From Mucilaginibacter aurantiaciroseus (GTDB lineage: Bacteria; Bacteroidota; Bacteroidia; Sphingobacteriales; Sphingobacteriaceae), in NCBI RefSeq assembly GCF_024055595.1, contig NZ_JAMXOF010000001.1, positions 186,001 through 250,000 of the forward strand: a DNA stretch of 64,000 nucleotides, written 5' to 3'. A program made the position numbers and the translations under genes. Every line of letters starts with the position of its first letter. Position 1 is the first letter of the stretch. Shown one piece after another: positions 44,770 through 53,162 of the stretch. The notes under the pieces are model-generated. The model saw nothing but the letters and a program-made list of their open reading frames with translations, had not been told where the DNA came from and did no database searches.

Positions 44770-45869
44770 ATCATTTCACCAAATTACCTGCAGTTTTATT
44801 ATTAGCCGACGGAACAGCCTTTTATGGCAAGGCCGCCGGGAAAATTGGTACTACCACAGGCGAAATTTGCTTTAATACCGGCATGACCGGCTACCAGGAA
44901 ATTTTTACCGACCCATCTTACTTTGGGCAAATTATGGTAGCTACCAATGCGCACATTGGCAACTACGGTATCGCTAACGAAGAGGTTGAATCTGGCAATA
45001 TCCAGATAGCCGGTTTGGTTTGTAAAAATTACAACATCGCTTACAGCCGCAAACAGGCCGATGAAAGCATCCAGGATTATTTCCAGGAGCAAAATATTGT
45101 GGGCATCTCTGATGTAGATACCCGCCAGATCGTTCGCCACATCCGCGATAAAGGCGCCATGAACGCTATTATCTCTTCCGAAATTTTAGACCTCGATGAG
45201 CTGAAAGCCAAACTGGCCGAAGCACCCGATATGGATGGCCTTGAACTGTCATCAAAGGTATCAACCAAAGAAACTTACACTTTTGGCAACGAGAACGCTG
45301 CCTACCGCGTAGCCGTGCTGGACCTTGGTGTGAAGAAAAACATCCTGCGCAATTTTGACGACCGCGACGTTTACGCCAAAGTTTACCCCGCAAAAACCAC
45401 GTTCGAAGAAATGGAGAAAGATTTTTCTCCTTCGGGATATTTCATCTCTAACGGCCCCGGCGATCCATCGGCTATGCCATACGCTATCGATACCGTTAAA
45501 AAGATCCTGGAAACTGATAAACCATTGTTCGGTATTTGCCTTGGCCACCAGTTACTGGCTTTGGCTAACGATATCCCAACTCAAAAAATGTTTAACGGCC
45601 ACCGCGGTTTAAACCACCCGGTAAAAAACGTGATCATCAACCATTGCGAAGTAACCTCGCAAAACCATGGTTTTGGTGTGGTGCAAGATGCCGTGCGCGC
45701 GTCAGACAAAGTAGAAATTACCCACGTAAACCTAAACGACCAGTCGATAGAGGGCATCCGTGTAAAAAATAAGAATGCGTTCTCGGTACAATACCACCCC
45801 GAGTCGTCGCCAGGCCCGCACGATAGCCGCTACCTGTTTGATGATTTTATAGGGATGATGAAGAAGTAA
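44766..45869 (+). CDS. carA: Carbamoyl-phosphate synthase small subunit
   Basis: 367 residues. The N-terminal CarA domain (LLLADGTAFYGKAAG, FNTGMTGYQEIFTDPSY) is followed by a class I glutamine amidotransferase: SNGPGDPSAMPYAI, the nucleophile in GICLGHQLLAL, and the histidine-glutamate pair in VQYHPESSPGPHD. It delivers ammonia from glutamine to CarB for pyrimidine and arginine synthesis. carB is not adjacent; a terminator follows directly. The ATG overlaps the stop of a possible leader ORF. Confidence 0.97.
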   Translation: MNHFTKLPAVLLLADGTAFYGKAAGKIGTTTGEICFNTGMTGYQEIFTDPSYFGQIMVATNAHIGNYGIANEEVESGNIQIAGLVCKNYNIAYSRKQADESIQDYFQEQNIVGISDVDTRQIVRHIRDKGAMNAIISSEILDLDELKAKLAEAPDMDGLELSSKVSTKETYTFGNENAAYRVAVLDLGVKKNILRNFDDRDVYAKVYPAKTTFEEMEKDFSPSGYFISNGPGDPSAMPYAIDTVKKILETDKPLFGICLGHQLLALANDIPTQKMFNGHRGLNHPVKNVIINHCEVTSQNHGFGVVQDAVRASDKVEITHVNLNDQSIEGIRVKNKNAFSVQYHPESSPGPHDSRYLFDDFIGMMKK

Positions 45870-45906
45870 ACCTGGATTAAACCGATTATTTTCGATTTAT
45901 AAGATT

Positions 45907-45937
45907 AAGCCTTTCATTTATTTGAAAGGCTTTTTTG
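45907..45937 (+). terminator. Terminator of carA
   Basis: AAGCCTTTCA / TGAAAGGCTT around a 6-nt loop with a T run, 37 bp past the stop. Confidence 0.9.
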
Positions 45938-45943
45938 TTTTTC

Positions 45944-46260
45944 CAATCACTGGCCTAAGTTTCCAACTTAGACCCAAAATGAGTTAAGCGTTTTGTCTTC
46001 GCGGGGTCTTCTGAAAGAGACCCTGCGCCGTGTGTAAGGCAGCGCAGGGTCCACGATGTGAGACCCTGCGGCGACAAGTTGACTGTTGTCTTCGCAGGGT
46101 CTTCTGAAAGATACCTGCGCCGTGTGCAAGGCAGCGCAGGGTCCACGATGTGAGACCCTGCGGCGACATATAATTCAATCACTGGTCTAAGTTGAAAACT
46201 TAGACCAGGCTGTGAGACCCTGCTCGTATGTAGGGCAACTGGGTCCACGATTTGACACAC
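45944..46260 (+). repeat. Hairpin-repeat array left of the TPR gene
   Basis: Two units of 93-bp period start at 45993 and 46086. Each holds two hairpins with the same GCAGGGTC / GACCCTGC arms. A third, degenerate unit covers 46209-46268. A separate palindrome (CTAAGTT / AACTTAG) with the flank CAATCACTGG occurs at 45944-45973 and 46175-46207, bracketing the dimer. The space from the carA terminator to the TPR gene is filled by these elements. Confidence 0.88.
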
Positions 46261-46342
46261 TGCGGCGACAAAAAAAGCTTTTTTTATTTGGCCTAAACCA
46301 ATAATTATTTAATACATTTAGATCAAACCTATTCCACTTGTT

Positions 46343-46996
46343 ATGAAATTTTTTTTACCATTAGTTGTAATTGCCTGTCTTTTTGTAAGCTGTGTACAAT
46401 CCCAGGATTGCCCGGAAAATATCAACAAATTACCCATGTATGGCGGCGTTAAAAAATGTCCGGAACAAATAGGTTACGATGCGAAATTTATTGCATCTAC
46501 CAGTAAAGGATATCCAAATAGGAAAGATGCGGCAAAACATTTTGTAAAGCGTGGGTGGGAATATTTATACGCTCAAAAATTAGATACCTCAATGATGAGG
46601 TTTAACCAGGCGTGGTTATTGGATAGCACAAACTATCAAATTTATTGGGGTTTTGGAAATCTTTTAGGGCTTCAAAGAAAATATTCAGAGTCGCTTAAAC
46701 ACTTTAAAAAAGCTTTAAAACTGTATCCAAATGATGAAAAAGTTTGGCAGGATTATTCAATCAGCTTAGGAAATCTTTTTTTTGAAACTAAAGATGTTAG
46801 CTATTTAAATACTTCAATAGATGCGTTGAAAAAAGCTGTCATTATTAGTCCCCAAAATCCTCACCCATATGCACAGTTGACCGCGGCTTATACCTACTTT
46901 ACTCAAAAAGACAGCGCATATAAGTACTTGAAAATTACAGATCAAATTGACCCAACAGCAATCGATCTTGAAGTTCGAAAAATGCTTGACAAATGA
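46343..46996 (+). CDS. TPR-repeat lipoprotein between repeat arrays
   Basis: 217 residues. A lipobox LFVSC puts the lipidated cysteine at 17. Residues 60-210 hold about four tetratricopeptide repeats (for example WGFGNLLGLQRKYSESLKHF then KKALKLYPND, and ALKKAVIISPQNPHPYAQLT). TPR lipoproteins scaffold protein complexes at the membrane; the partner is unknown. The gene is strongly A+T-rich beside its G+C-rich flanks, and it sits between two direct copies of the same repeat dimer, whose right copy supplies its TGA stop. It looks like an inserted cassette. Confidence 0.8.
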   Translation: MKFFLPLVVIACLFVSCVQSQDCPENINKLPMYGGVKKCPEQIGYDAKFIASTSKGYPNRKDAAKHFVKRGWEYLYAQKLDTSMMRFNQAWLLDSTNYQIYWGFGNLLGLQRKYSESLKHFKKALKLYPNDEKVWQDYSISLGNLFFETKDVSYLNTSIDALKKAVIISPQNPHPYAQLTAAYTYFTQKDSAYKYLKITDQIDPTAIDLEVRKMLDK

Positions 46997-47175
46997 CTGT
47001 TGTCTTCGCAGGGTCTTCTGAAAGAGACTTGCGCCGTGTGTAAGGCAGCGCAGGGTCTACGATGTGAGACCCTGCGGCGACAAGTTGACTGTTGTCTTCG
47101 CAGGGTCTTCTGAAAGAGACCCTGCGCCGTGTGCAAGGCAGCGCAGGGTCCACGATGTGAGACCCTGCGGCGGCA
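46994..47175 (+). repeat. Hairpin-repeat dimer right of the TPR gene
   Basis: Units start at 47000 and 47092. The first unit carries GTGTGTAAGG and the second GTGTGCAAGG, exactly as in the left dimer (45993 and 46086), so the whole ordered dimer has been duplicated in the same orientation. The linker TGACTG at 46994 contains the stop codon of the TPR gene. Confidence 0.9.
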
Positions 47176-47178
47176 AAA

Positions 47179-47595
47179 GTCGTCGATTAGTGCTTCGTTA
47201 GCTGCGGCAGTAAGTTACCTCAAGCCTGTGGATGTTACTTTTCTTTGCCTTAGCCGCAAAGAAAGGTAACCAAAAGAAAAGGCCAAGTCAAAGCGACGCT
47301 TCTGCCCGCCCTGTCGGTTCTTAACGCTTTCTTGCCGCATGCGCGGACTTCGACGCTAAACCGCCATTTTCGCCATACACCCGGCCCGCCCGCTTTGACG
47401 TTTAGGGCCGACGCTTTTTTTAAACATTGTCATCCTGAGCGATAGCGAACGATCTATTATAGAACTTTGCTATCGACGCGGTACAGCCGCGTGTTTTTTC
47501 TTTGGTTCGTTTCTTTTTTGCGCCAAAAAAGAAATGAACATCCACAGGCTACTCAATAACTTACTGCCATTCCTAACGAAGAACTAACAGACGAC
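47179..47595. repeat. 417-bp palindromic element with 58-bp imperfect inverted ends
   Basis: The left end 47179-47236 and the inverted right end 47537-47595 share about three quarters of their bases, with exact blocks GGCAGTAAGTTA, GCCTGTGGATGTT and CTTCGTTAG. Inside are two smaller hairpins (TTTCTTTG...CAAAGAAA and TTTCTTTTTTG / CAAAAAAGAAA) and a TGTCATCCTGAGCGATAGCG segment typical of widespread intergenic repeats. No ORF or transposase is present: a MITE-like element. Confidence 0.75.
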
Positions 47596-47655
47596 AGTTC
47601 TATCAAAGACAGCCACGCTACGCTAAAGACGCGTTTGTGTTTTTGCGTAAAACAG

Positions 47656-47676
47656 AATTGCGATTACATCGCAATT
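47656..47676. promoter_or_regulatory. Perfect inverted repeat upstream of lspA
   Basis: AATTGCGAT-TAC-ATCGCAATT, 17 bp before the -7 box of lspA. It may be an operator or a leftover of the neighbouring repeats. Confidence 0.3.
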
Positions 47677-47692
47677 TTAGATTCTCTTTTTC

Positions 47693-47700
47693 TACTTTCG
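47693..47700 (+). promoter_or_regulatory. Variant -7 element for lspA
   Basis: TACTTTCG (one mismatch to TAnnTTTG), 5 bp before the ATG at 47706. It supports the short start; the longer frame from 47637 would include the promoter. Confidence 0.45.
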
Positions 47701-47705
47701 TCCCA

Positions 47706-48239
47706 ATGAAATTTACAGGCACCCCACGCATTATAATTTTCCTGGTTATACTGGCACTAAACGTAATTGCCGACCAGGCAACCAAAAGCATGATGCGCGC
47801 GCATATTGGGATTTACGACCAGTACCGTTTTTTTAACGACCATGTAACCTTGCTGCGGGTTGAAAATACCGGCGCTTTTTTAAGCCTCGGCGATAAACTG
47901 GTGCAGCCGTTCAGGTTTATTATGCTTACCCTGTTGCCTGTTATAGCTTTATTAGGGGCGTTAATTTACAGCCTCGGCAAAAAGGGCTTAAGTAACCTAA
48001 TGGTTACCGGCATTATCTTTTGCATAGGCGGCGGTGTGGGTAACCTGTACGACAGGATAATAAAAGGTTCGGTTACCGATTTTGTCCACCTAAAATTCGG
48101 CCCCCTGCAAACCGGTATTTTTAACGCCGCCGATGTTTCCATCATGATAGGCCTTGGGTTGATACTGCTGGACACTTTTTTAAGAAGAAAAGAGGGGAAG
48201 AAGGGGGTAGACGAGGTAGTAGTAGAAGAGAATAGTTAA
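47706..48239 (+). CDS. lspA: Lipoprotein signal peptidase
   Basis: 177 residues from the ATG at 47706. Four membrane helices. The two aspartates of the LspA active site are in GNLYDRI and FNAADVSI, and VENTGAFLSL is the preceding conserved segment. It cleaves signal peptides from diacylglyceryl prolipoproteins at the inner membrane, which several lipoproteins in this window need. A charged tail (RRKEGKKGVDEVVVEE) ends the protein. A hairpin follows its stop at once. Confidence 0.95.
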   Translation: MKFTGTPRIIIFLVILALNVIADQATKSMMRAHIGIYDQYRFFNDHVTLLRVENTGAFLSLGDKLVQPFRFIMLTLLPVIALLGALIYSLGKKGLSNLMVTGIIFCIGGGVGNLYDRIIKGSVTDFVHLKFGPLQTGIFNAADVSIMIGLGLILLDTFLRRKEGKKGVDEVVVEENS

Positions 48240-48261
48240 GAGACGCGATACTTTGCGTCTC
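48240..48261. repeat. Small palindrome (AGACGCGATACTTCGCGTCT type), copy 2
   Basis: GAGACGC / GCGTCTC around an 8-nt loop, starting at the last base of the lspA stop. A near copy is at 23284-23305. It may weaken read-through, but has no T run. Confidence 0.6.
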
Positions 48262-48292
48262 CGGGCAGCGGTATTATAAACCACATATTTTA

Positions 48293-48468
48293 CCCCTTAT
48301 CAAAGCCAGTGCTAAAGCAATAACGTTCATAAGGGGTCGAAACGATTTGTATGCAGTGCGAAGGTTTTTGCGTTAGGGATAGTAGCGAAAACCCCGGAAT
48401 GCAGGGCTGCTTCTACCAGGAGCCTGGAATGAGGAGTTGCAGCGTATAGCCCGGCCCGCAGGGAACGC
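48293..48468 (+). ncRNA. Candidate structured RNA or hairpin repeat between lspA and rhlE
   Basis: No frame covers this stretch. CCCCTTAT (48293-48300) can pair with ATAAGGGG (48329-48336). A second domain closes with GCGTT (48370-48374) and AACGC (48464-48468), and encloses GCTGC / GCAGC and CCAGG / CCTGG stems in nested order. The G+C content is well above that of the flanks. It may be an untranslated RNA or an interspersed palindromic element; strand and ends are uncertain. The rest of the 48240-48814 gap holds an A+T-rich, pyrimidine-rich micro-repeat region (48540-48660). Confidence 0.35.
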
Positions 48469-48711
48469 CATTATTTGTGATTTATTGATTGATATGATTT
48501 TAGGTGGTTATTTTCTATCTGCAAATGAATTATGTACCACTGTTGTTTAGTACCAATCCAACTACTTACTTAATCAACTACTTCAGCTAATCACCTGCTT
48601 TACTTAACAAACCTCCCAACTATTCTCTACTTAACCACACTCCACTCAACACCAACCCTGTCACTTTTTCATCACATTACGGCCGTTAACACTACTTGCT
48701 TATAAAAAACG

Positions 48712-48719
48712 TATCTTTG
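48712..48719 (+). promoter_or_regulatory. TAnnTTTG -7 element for the DEAD-box helicase
   Basis: TATCTTTG about 95 bp before the ATG, giving a long leader of the kind seen in cold-regulated helicase genes. Confidence 0.6.
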
Positions 48720-48814
48720 CATTTAATTACCCGTTGATTTACGGTTTTGATCATTAGACACTCTTCAGATCCGCTTAATGCTTCGCGTTAGCACATATAC
48801 ATTACAAATAATAC

Positions 48815-50167
48815 ATGTCATTCGAAAAATTAGATTTAATTGAGCCTATTTTAAGGGCTTTAAAAACAGAGGGTTATACAACCCCAACCCCCATACAAGA
48901 ACAAGCAATACCTTATATATTACAACACCGCGATTTGCTTGGCTGTGCCCAAACCGGTACAGGTAAAACCGCGGCCTTTGCTATCCCTATCCTGCAATTG
49001 TTATTTTTGGATAAGCAAAAGCACAAGGAGCAAAAATCTATTAAGGCGCTTATACTTACCCCCACCCGCGAGCTGGCTATCCAGATCAGCGAAAGTTTTA
49101 CCGCTTACGGTAAAAACACAGGCCTTAAAAACCTGGTTATTTTTGGTGGTGTATCGCAAAACCCACAGGTAGACGCTTTGCGCCGTGGTGTAGATATCCT
49201 GATAGCTACCCCGGGCCGCTTGTTAGACCTGATGAACCAGCGCCACGTACACATCGACCAGATAAAAATGCTGATTCTTGATGAGGCCGACCGGATGCTG
49301 GATATGGGCTTTGTGAACGATGTTAAAAAAATTATCGCCAAAGTGCCTGCCAACAGGCAAACGCTTTTCTTTAGCGCTACCATGCCTAACGAAATTCAGC
49401 ACCTGGCAGATAGCATCCTGCAAAAACCTGCAAGGGTTGAGGTTGCCCCGGTATCATCAACTGCCGATACCATTCAACAATCGTTATACTACGTAAGCAA
49501 GAACGATAAACGCCTTTTGCTTAATCATATTTTAGAGGATAAAGGCATCAAAACTGCGTTGGTATTTACCCGCACCAAGCACGGTGCAGATAAGGTGGTT
49601 AAAGACTTGCTTCGTGCCGGTATCACTGCCGAGGCTATCCACGGTAATAAGTCGCAAAACGCGCGCCAGCGTGCGTTAGCCAACTTTAAGAACCGTACTA
49701 CCCGCGTGCTTATTGCTACCGATATTGCCGCCCGCGGTATTGATATCGACGATCTTACCCACGTGATCAATTACGAGATCCCTAATATCCCTGAAACATA
49801 CGTACACCGTATTGGCCGTACTGGCCGTGCAGGTGCAAGCGGTATAGCCCTTACATTTTGCGATGGCGAGGAAGAAATAGATTACCTAAAAGATATTCAT
49901 AAACTGATCGCTAAAGAAATCCCGGTTGAGCTGGGCCATCCCTACCCGTTAAGCTATGACGCGATGACGGCCAAGATGATGAGCAAAGCCAAGAACGGCA
50001 CACCCAAGAGCCCGGCTTCGGCAGGTGGCAGGCATGGTGGCGGCAACAAGCGGGCCGGCGCAGGCGGCAGGCCATCCGGTCATCGCGGTAGCGGCGGGGC
50101 AACCAATAGTCGCGGCGGTGCCAGCGGCATGAGCGGCGCCAGCAGGTCATCATCGGGCAGAAGATAG
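48815..50167 (+). CDS. rhlE: DEAD-box RNA helicase, RhlE type
   Basis: 450 residues. All motifs are in order: TPIQEQAIP (Q motif), CAQTGTGKTAAF (I), PTRELAIQ (Ia), TPGRL (Ib), DEADRML (II), FSATMP (III), then ALVFTRTKHGADK (IV), TDIAARGIDI (V) and HRIGRTGRAG (VI). The tail from about residue 395 is rich in Gly, Ser, Arg and Ala, typical of RhlE-like proteins and RNA contact. It remodels RNA in ribosome assembly or decay. The long leader may regulate it by temperature (inference). Confidence 0.95.
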   Translation: MSFEKLDLIEPILRALKTEGYTTPTPIQEQAIPYILQHRDLLGCAQTGTGKTAAFAIPILQLLFLDKQKHKEQKSIKALILTPTRELAIQISESFTAYGKNTGLKNLVIFGGVSQNPQVDALRRGVDILIATPGRLLDLMNQRHVHIDQIKMLILDEADRMLDMGFVNDVKKIIAKVPANRQTLFFSATMPNEIQHLADSILQKPARVEVAPVSSTADTIQQSLYYVSKNDKRLLLNHILEDKGIKTALVFTRTKHGADKVVKDLLRAGITAEAIHGNKSQNARQRALANFKNRTTRVLIATDIAARGIDIDDLTHVINYEIPNIPETYVHRIGRTGRAGASGIALTFCDGEEEIDYLKDIHKLIAKEIPVELGHPYPLSYDAMTAKMMSKAKNGTPKSPASAGGRHGGGNKRAGAGGRPSGHRGSGGATNSRGGASGMSGASRSSSGRR

Positions 50168-50192
50168 TACCTTTTAAAGAGGTTAAAAATTG

Positions 50193-50236
50193 AGGGTAGC
50201 GGCCAGTCCATTTATGGGTTGTTCTCTACCCTTTTT
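50193..50236 (+). terminator. Terminator of rhlE
   Basis: GGGTAG (50193-50198) pairs with CTACCC (50225-50230) over a 26-nt loop and is followed by six Ts. Confidence 0.6.
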
Positions 50237-50410
50237 TGGTGGTTTAGGGGCGAAAAATGGTGATTTTTTTACCTGTATTTTGCGGCAATTTTCCAATACC
50301 AGGGCAACTATTTTCCAGGTATAAAAACTTTTTTGTTAGGATGTTAATAACCATATTTGCAACCTTCAAAGAAATTAAATAGCTTTAAAGTGAAAATTGA
50401 ACCCACACAA

Positions 50411-50707
50411 ATGAGACGCCTTTTAGACCTTATCAAGAACAAATTCTTCCTGGTTACGGTGGCTTTTGTAGTGTGGATGACCTTTTTTGACAAGAACGAT
50501 CTGTTCTCTCAATACGATTACCATCAGCAACTCAACAAGTTAAAGCAAGAAGAAGCCTTTTATCAATCTGAAACAGATAAGGTTAATAAAGATCTGTCTG
50601 AACTTACCTCAGATAAAGCAAAACTGGAGAAGTTCGCCCGCGAAAAGTACCTCATGAAAAAGGATGACGAAGACGTATTTGTGATCGTTCACGAGAGGGA
50701 AAAATAA
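50411..50707 (+). CDS. FtsB/DivIC-like septum formation protein
   Basis: 98 residues from the ATG at 50411. A short cytoplasmic N-terminus, one membrane helix (about 11-26) and then a coiled coil of about 45 residues (LNKLKQEEAFYQSETDKVNK). The end (EKFAREKYLMKKDDEDVFVI) is the hallmark of FtsB/DivIC. It works with FtsL and FtsQ in the divisome. The frame extends upstream to a TTG at 50357, but that TTG is part of a CATATTTG promoter-like element. A GTG at 50390 is another possible start. Confidence 0.88.
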   Translation: MRRLLDLIKNKFFLVTVAFVVWMTFFDKNDLFSQYDYHQQLNKLKQEEAFYQSETDKVNKDLSELTSDKAKLEKFAREKYLMKKDDEDVFVIVHEREK

Positions 50708-50754
50708 CTGTTATTAGACGGATATCGTCAATTAAAATCATGGTAATCAGATGA

Positions 50755-51308
50755 TTAACTATTCTTAAACTCTTCCCAGATTTGTTTCCGGCGCACATTA
50801 ATTTGTTCGTATAGGTCCTCAAAAGTAACCTGTAACGTGCTTGTGCTGATGTTTACAGGTGAGCTGTACATCCGGTAGTTCATCCGCGCTGCGCGCCTGC
50901 CAAGGGTATTACTTTGCCCTTTGATATAGTCCTCTAAATCAGCTACTTTTACTATTATATTTTTGGCGGCCAATGTCTATAACAGATAATCCTATAACGT
51001 CTACCCAGGGGATAAACCCAACTGAAAAGGCGCTCGAGTTATTTACAATGCCATTATCTTCAATATCAAAGCCGGGGTCTGCATCAAACTTTTATTGGCT
51101 ATAAATAGCCCGCAAACACCCAAAAAAGCAATTGCGGCGTATCTCACAATGGTTATTAGCAAGGGTTTTTTGTGGAACATATCTGTGTGGTTTACCAACC
51201 AAATGCCGGTGGCAACAAATAGTTAGCGCCTAGTAATAATGCTGATATTTTTAGCTTGTTTAAGGGGATTTCGATAGTATTATTGGGCTTGGTGGCAGGG
51301 ATAGTCAT
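50755..51308 (-). pseudogene. Frameshifted STM3941-like membrane protein
   Basis: Reading leftwards from the ATG at 51308, three frames have to be joined. Frame 1 gives PNNTIEIPLNKLKISALLLGA and hits TAA at 51192. Frame 2 continues with LFVATGIWLVNHTDMFHKKP and GVCGLFIANKS, then frame 3 with DPGFDIEDNGIVNNSSA to DIGRQKY, ending in TGA. The 72-residue last part (KNIIVKVADLEDYIKGQ to the TAA at 50755) restores the family end. The joined protein of about 190 residues has two helices and a PH-like domain as in the STM3941 family. At least two or three indels make it inactive. Confidence 0.78.
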
Positions 51309-51388
51309 TTTATTTATCAGTTTTACTATTTGCACTACAAATCATTAAAAATAATGCAATTAATGTACTTTAACTAATCTCAAATCCT

Positions 51389-51396
51389 TACCTTTG
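51389..51396 (+). promoter_or_regulatory. TAnnTTTG -7 element for purH
   Basis: TACCTTTG, 23 bp before the ATG. Confidence 0.65.
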
Positions 51397-51419
51397 CGGC
51401 TCAAAAATTCCCTGTTGTA

Positions 51420-52946
51420 ATGAGTCATTCTGTTCAAATAAAAAACGCGCTGATTTCTGTTTATTACAAAGACAACCTCGAGCCTATAATTCATGAGTTG
51501 AACCGCCTTGGTGTGAAGATCTATTCTACCGGTGGTACCGAAACTTTTATACGCAACCTTGGTGTTGATGTAATTGCTGTTGAGGACCTTACGTCGTATC
51601 CGTCTATCCTTGGTGGCCGTGTAAAAACTCTGCACCCAAAGGTGTTTGGCGGTATTCTTGCCCGCAGAAGTTTTGATAGCGATGAACAGCAACTGGCTCA
51701 GTACGAGATTCCCGAAATTGACCTGGTAATTGTTGACCTTTATCCGTTTGAAGAAACGGTAAATTCGGGCGCAGGGCAGGAAGATATTATCGAGAAGATT
51801 GACATTGGCGGTATCTCCCTTATCCGCGCGGCAGCCAAAAACTTTAAGGATGTTGTTATCCTTGCTTCTAAAAATGATTACAGCGAACTGGAAGAGATCC
51901 TAAAAACACAGGAGGGCGCCACCACTATAGATCAGCGCCGCCGTTTCGCTCTAAAAGCATTCAATATCTCATCAAACTACGATACCCATATTTTTCAATA
52001 CTTTGACCAAAGCGAGCCAATGCCTGTTTTTAAACAAAGCATCCAAAGCAGCCAGGTTTTACGTTACGGAGAGAACCCGCATCAAAAAGGTACTTTTTAC
52101 GGTAACCTTGATGCTATGTTTAACAAACTGAACGGTAAAGAGCTGTCATACAACAACCTGGTTGATGTTGACGCTGCCGTTGCTTTAATAGATGAGTTTA
52201 CCGAGCCCACCATCGCTATATTAAAACATACTAACGCTTGCGGTATTGCATCGCGCCAGCAAATTAAACAAGCCTGGATTGATGCTTTGGCTTGCGACCC
52301 AGTTTCGGCCTTTGGTGGTGTTATTATCGCTAATGATGAGATTGATGCCGCTACCGCGACAGAGATTGACAAGATCTTTTACGAGGTATTAATAGCACCG
52401 GCTTATACAGACGAAGCTGTTAAGGTGTTATCGGCTAAAAAGAACCGCATTGTATTGGTTCGCCAGCCGGTTGAGCTGCCGTTTAAGCAATTTAAAACCT
52501 TGCTGAACGGTGTTATAGAACAGGATAAAGACCTAACTGTTGAAGGCCCGGCACAAATGAATTCGGTTACCGATAAAAAAGCGACCGAGCATGAACTGCG
52601 CGACTTGCATTTTGCCAATAAAGTAGTTAAGCATACCAAATCTAATACTATCGTGTTCGCTAAAAACAATCAGTTAATGGCAAGCGGTGTGGGCCAAACA
52701 TCAAGGGTAGATTCTTTGAAACAGGCTATCATCAAGGCCGAAGGTTTTGGTTTTGACCTGAAAGGCGCGGTGATGGCATCTGATGCTTTCTTCCCTTTTC
52801 CTGATTGTGTGGAGATAGCCGCCAATGCAGGTATCACGGCCGTTTTACAGCCGGGTGGTTCTATAAAAGACCAGGATTCGGTAAACATGTGTAACCAAAA
52901 AGGCATTGCCATGGTTACCACAGGTGTGCGTCACTTTAAACATTAA
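51420..52946 (+). CDS. purH: Bifunctional AICAR transformylase/IMP cyclohydrolase
   Basis: 508 residues. The N-terminal MGS-like cyclohydrolase domain (about 1-195) has YSTGGTETFIRNLGV, GGRVKTLHPKVFGGIL and GGISLIRAAAKNF. The C-terminal transformylase domain has RYGENPHQKGTFYG, LKHTNACGIA (with the catalytic lysine-histidine) and SDAFFPFPDCVE. It performs the last two steps of IMP synthesis. It is a single gene with its own promoter; the upstream neighbour is a dead gene on the other strand. Confidence 0.98.
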   Translation: MSHSVQIKNALISVYYKDNLEPIIHELNRLGVKIYSTGGTETFIRNLGVDVIAVEDLTSYPSILGGRVKTLHPKVFGGILARRSFDSDEQQLAQYEIPEIDLVIVDLYPFEETVNSGAGQEDIIEKIDIGGISLIRAAAKNFKDVVILASKNDYSELEEILKTQEGATTIDQRRRFALKAFNISSNYDTHIFQYFDQSEPMPVFKQSIQSSQVLRYGENPHQKGTFYGNLDAMFNKLNGKELSYNNLVDVDAAVALIDEFTEPTIAILKHTNACGIASRQQIKQAWIDALACDPVSAFGGVIIANDEIDAATATEIDKIFYEVLIAPAYTDEAVKVLSAKKNRIVLVRQPVELPFKQFKTLLNGVIEQDKDLTVEGPAQMNSVTDKKATEHELRDLHFANKVVKHTKSNTIVFAKNNQLMASGVGQTSRVDSLKQAIIKAEGFGFDLKGAVMASDAFFPFPDCVEIAANAGITAVLQPGGSIKDQDSVNMCNQKGIAMVTTGVRHFKH

Positions 52947-52980
52947 TAGTGAATGGTTACTGGGAGAGTAGAGAGTGGTT
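52947..52980 (+). repeat. AGTGAGTGGTT-type micro-repeat after purH
   Basis: AGTGAATGGTTACTGGGAGA followed by GTAGAGAGTGGTT resembles the palindromic copy at 54187-54276. Together they border mreB. The remaining 180 bp before mreB are A+T-rich with no clear promoter. Confidence 0.45.
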
Positions 52981-53162
52981 GCTAAAATTGTTTTTAAATA
53001 TAAAATTGACAAATACTCATTTAATTAACCAATAACTAACATATACGAATTATTAAAATTTTGAGTTATTAATTACTAATTTACACGAATACAGCGGCCG
53101 TGTTATTTGTCGCCAAAAATAGTTTTAATATCACACTCCAGCTTAAATAGAAATAACGCCAA

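Noticed and set aside
45955-46260. Minus-strand ORF of about 100 codons rich in SEDPAKTT and PQGLTSWTLRCL
   Set aside because: It is translated from the hairpin repeats, recurs at 46935-47153 and has no start or family; it is an artefact of the repeat.
45993-47175. CRISPR array
   Set aside because: Units of 92-93 bp in pairs with no variable spacers, and no cas genes.
47179-47595. Retron or group II intron
   Set aside because: No reverse transcriptase gene is present, and the ends are simple inverted repeats.
51360-51692. Minus-strand ORF over the start of purH
   Set aside because: Shadow of purH with no start signal.
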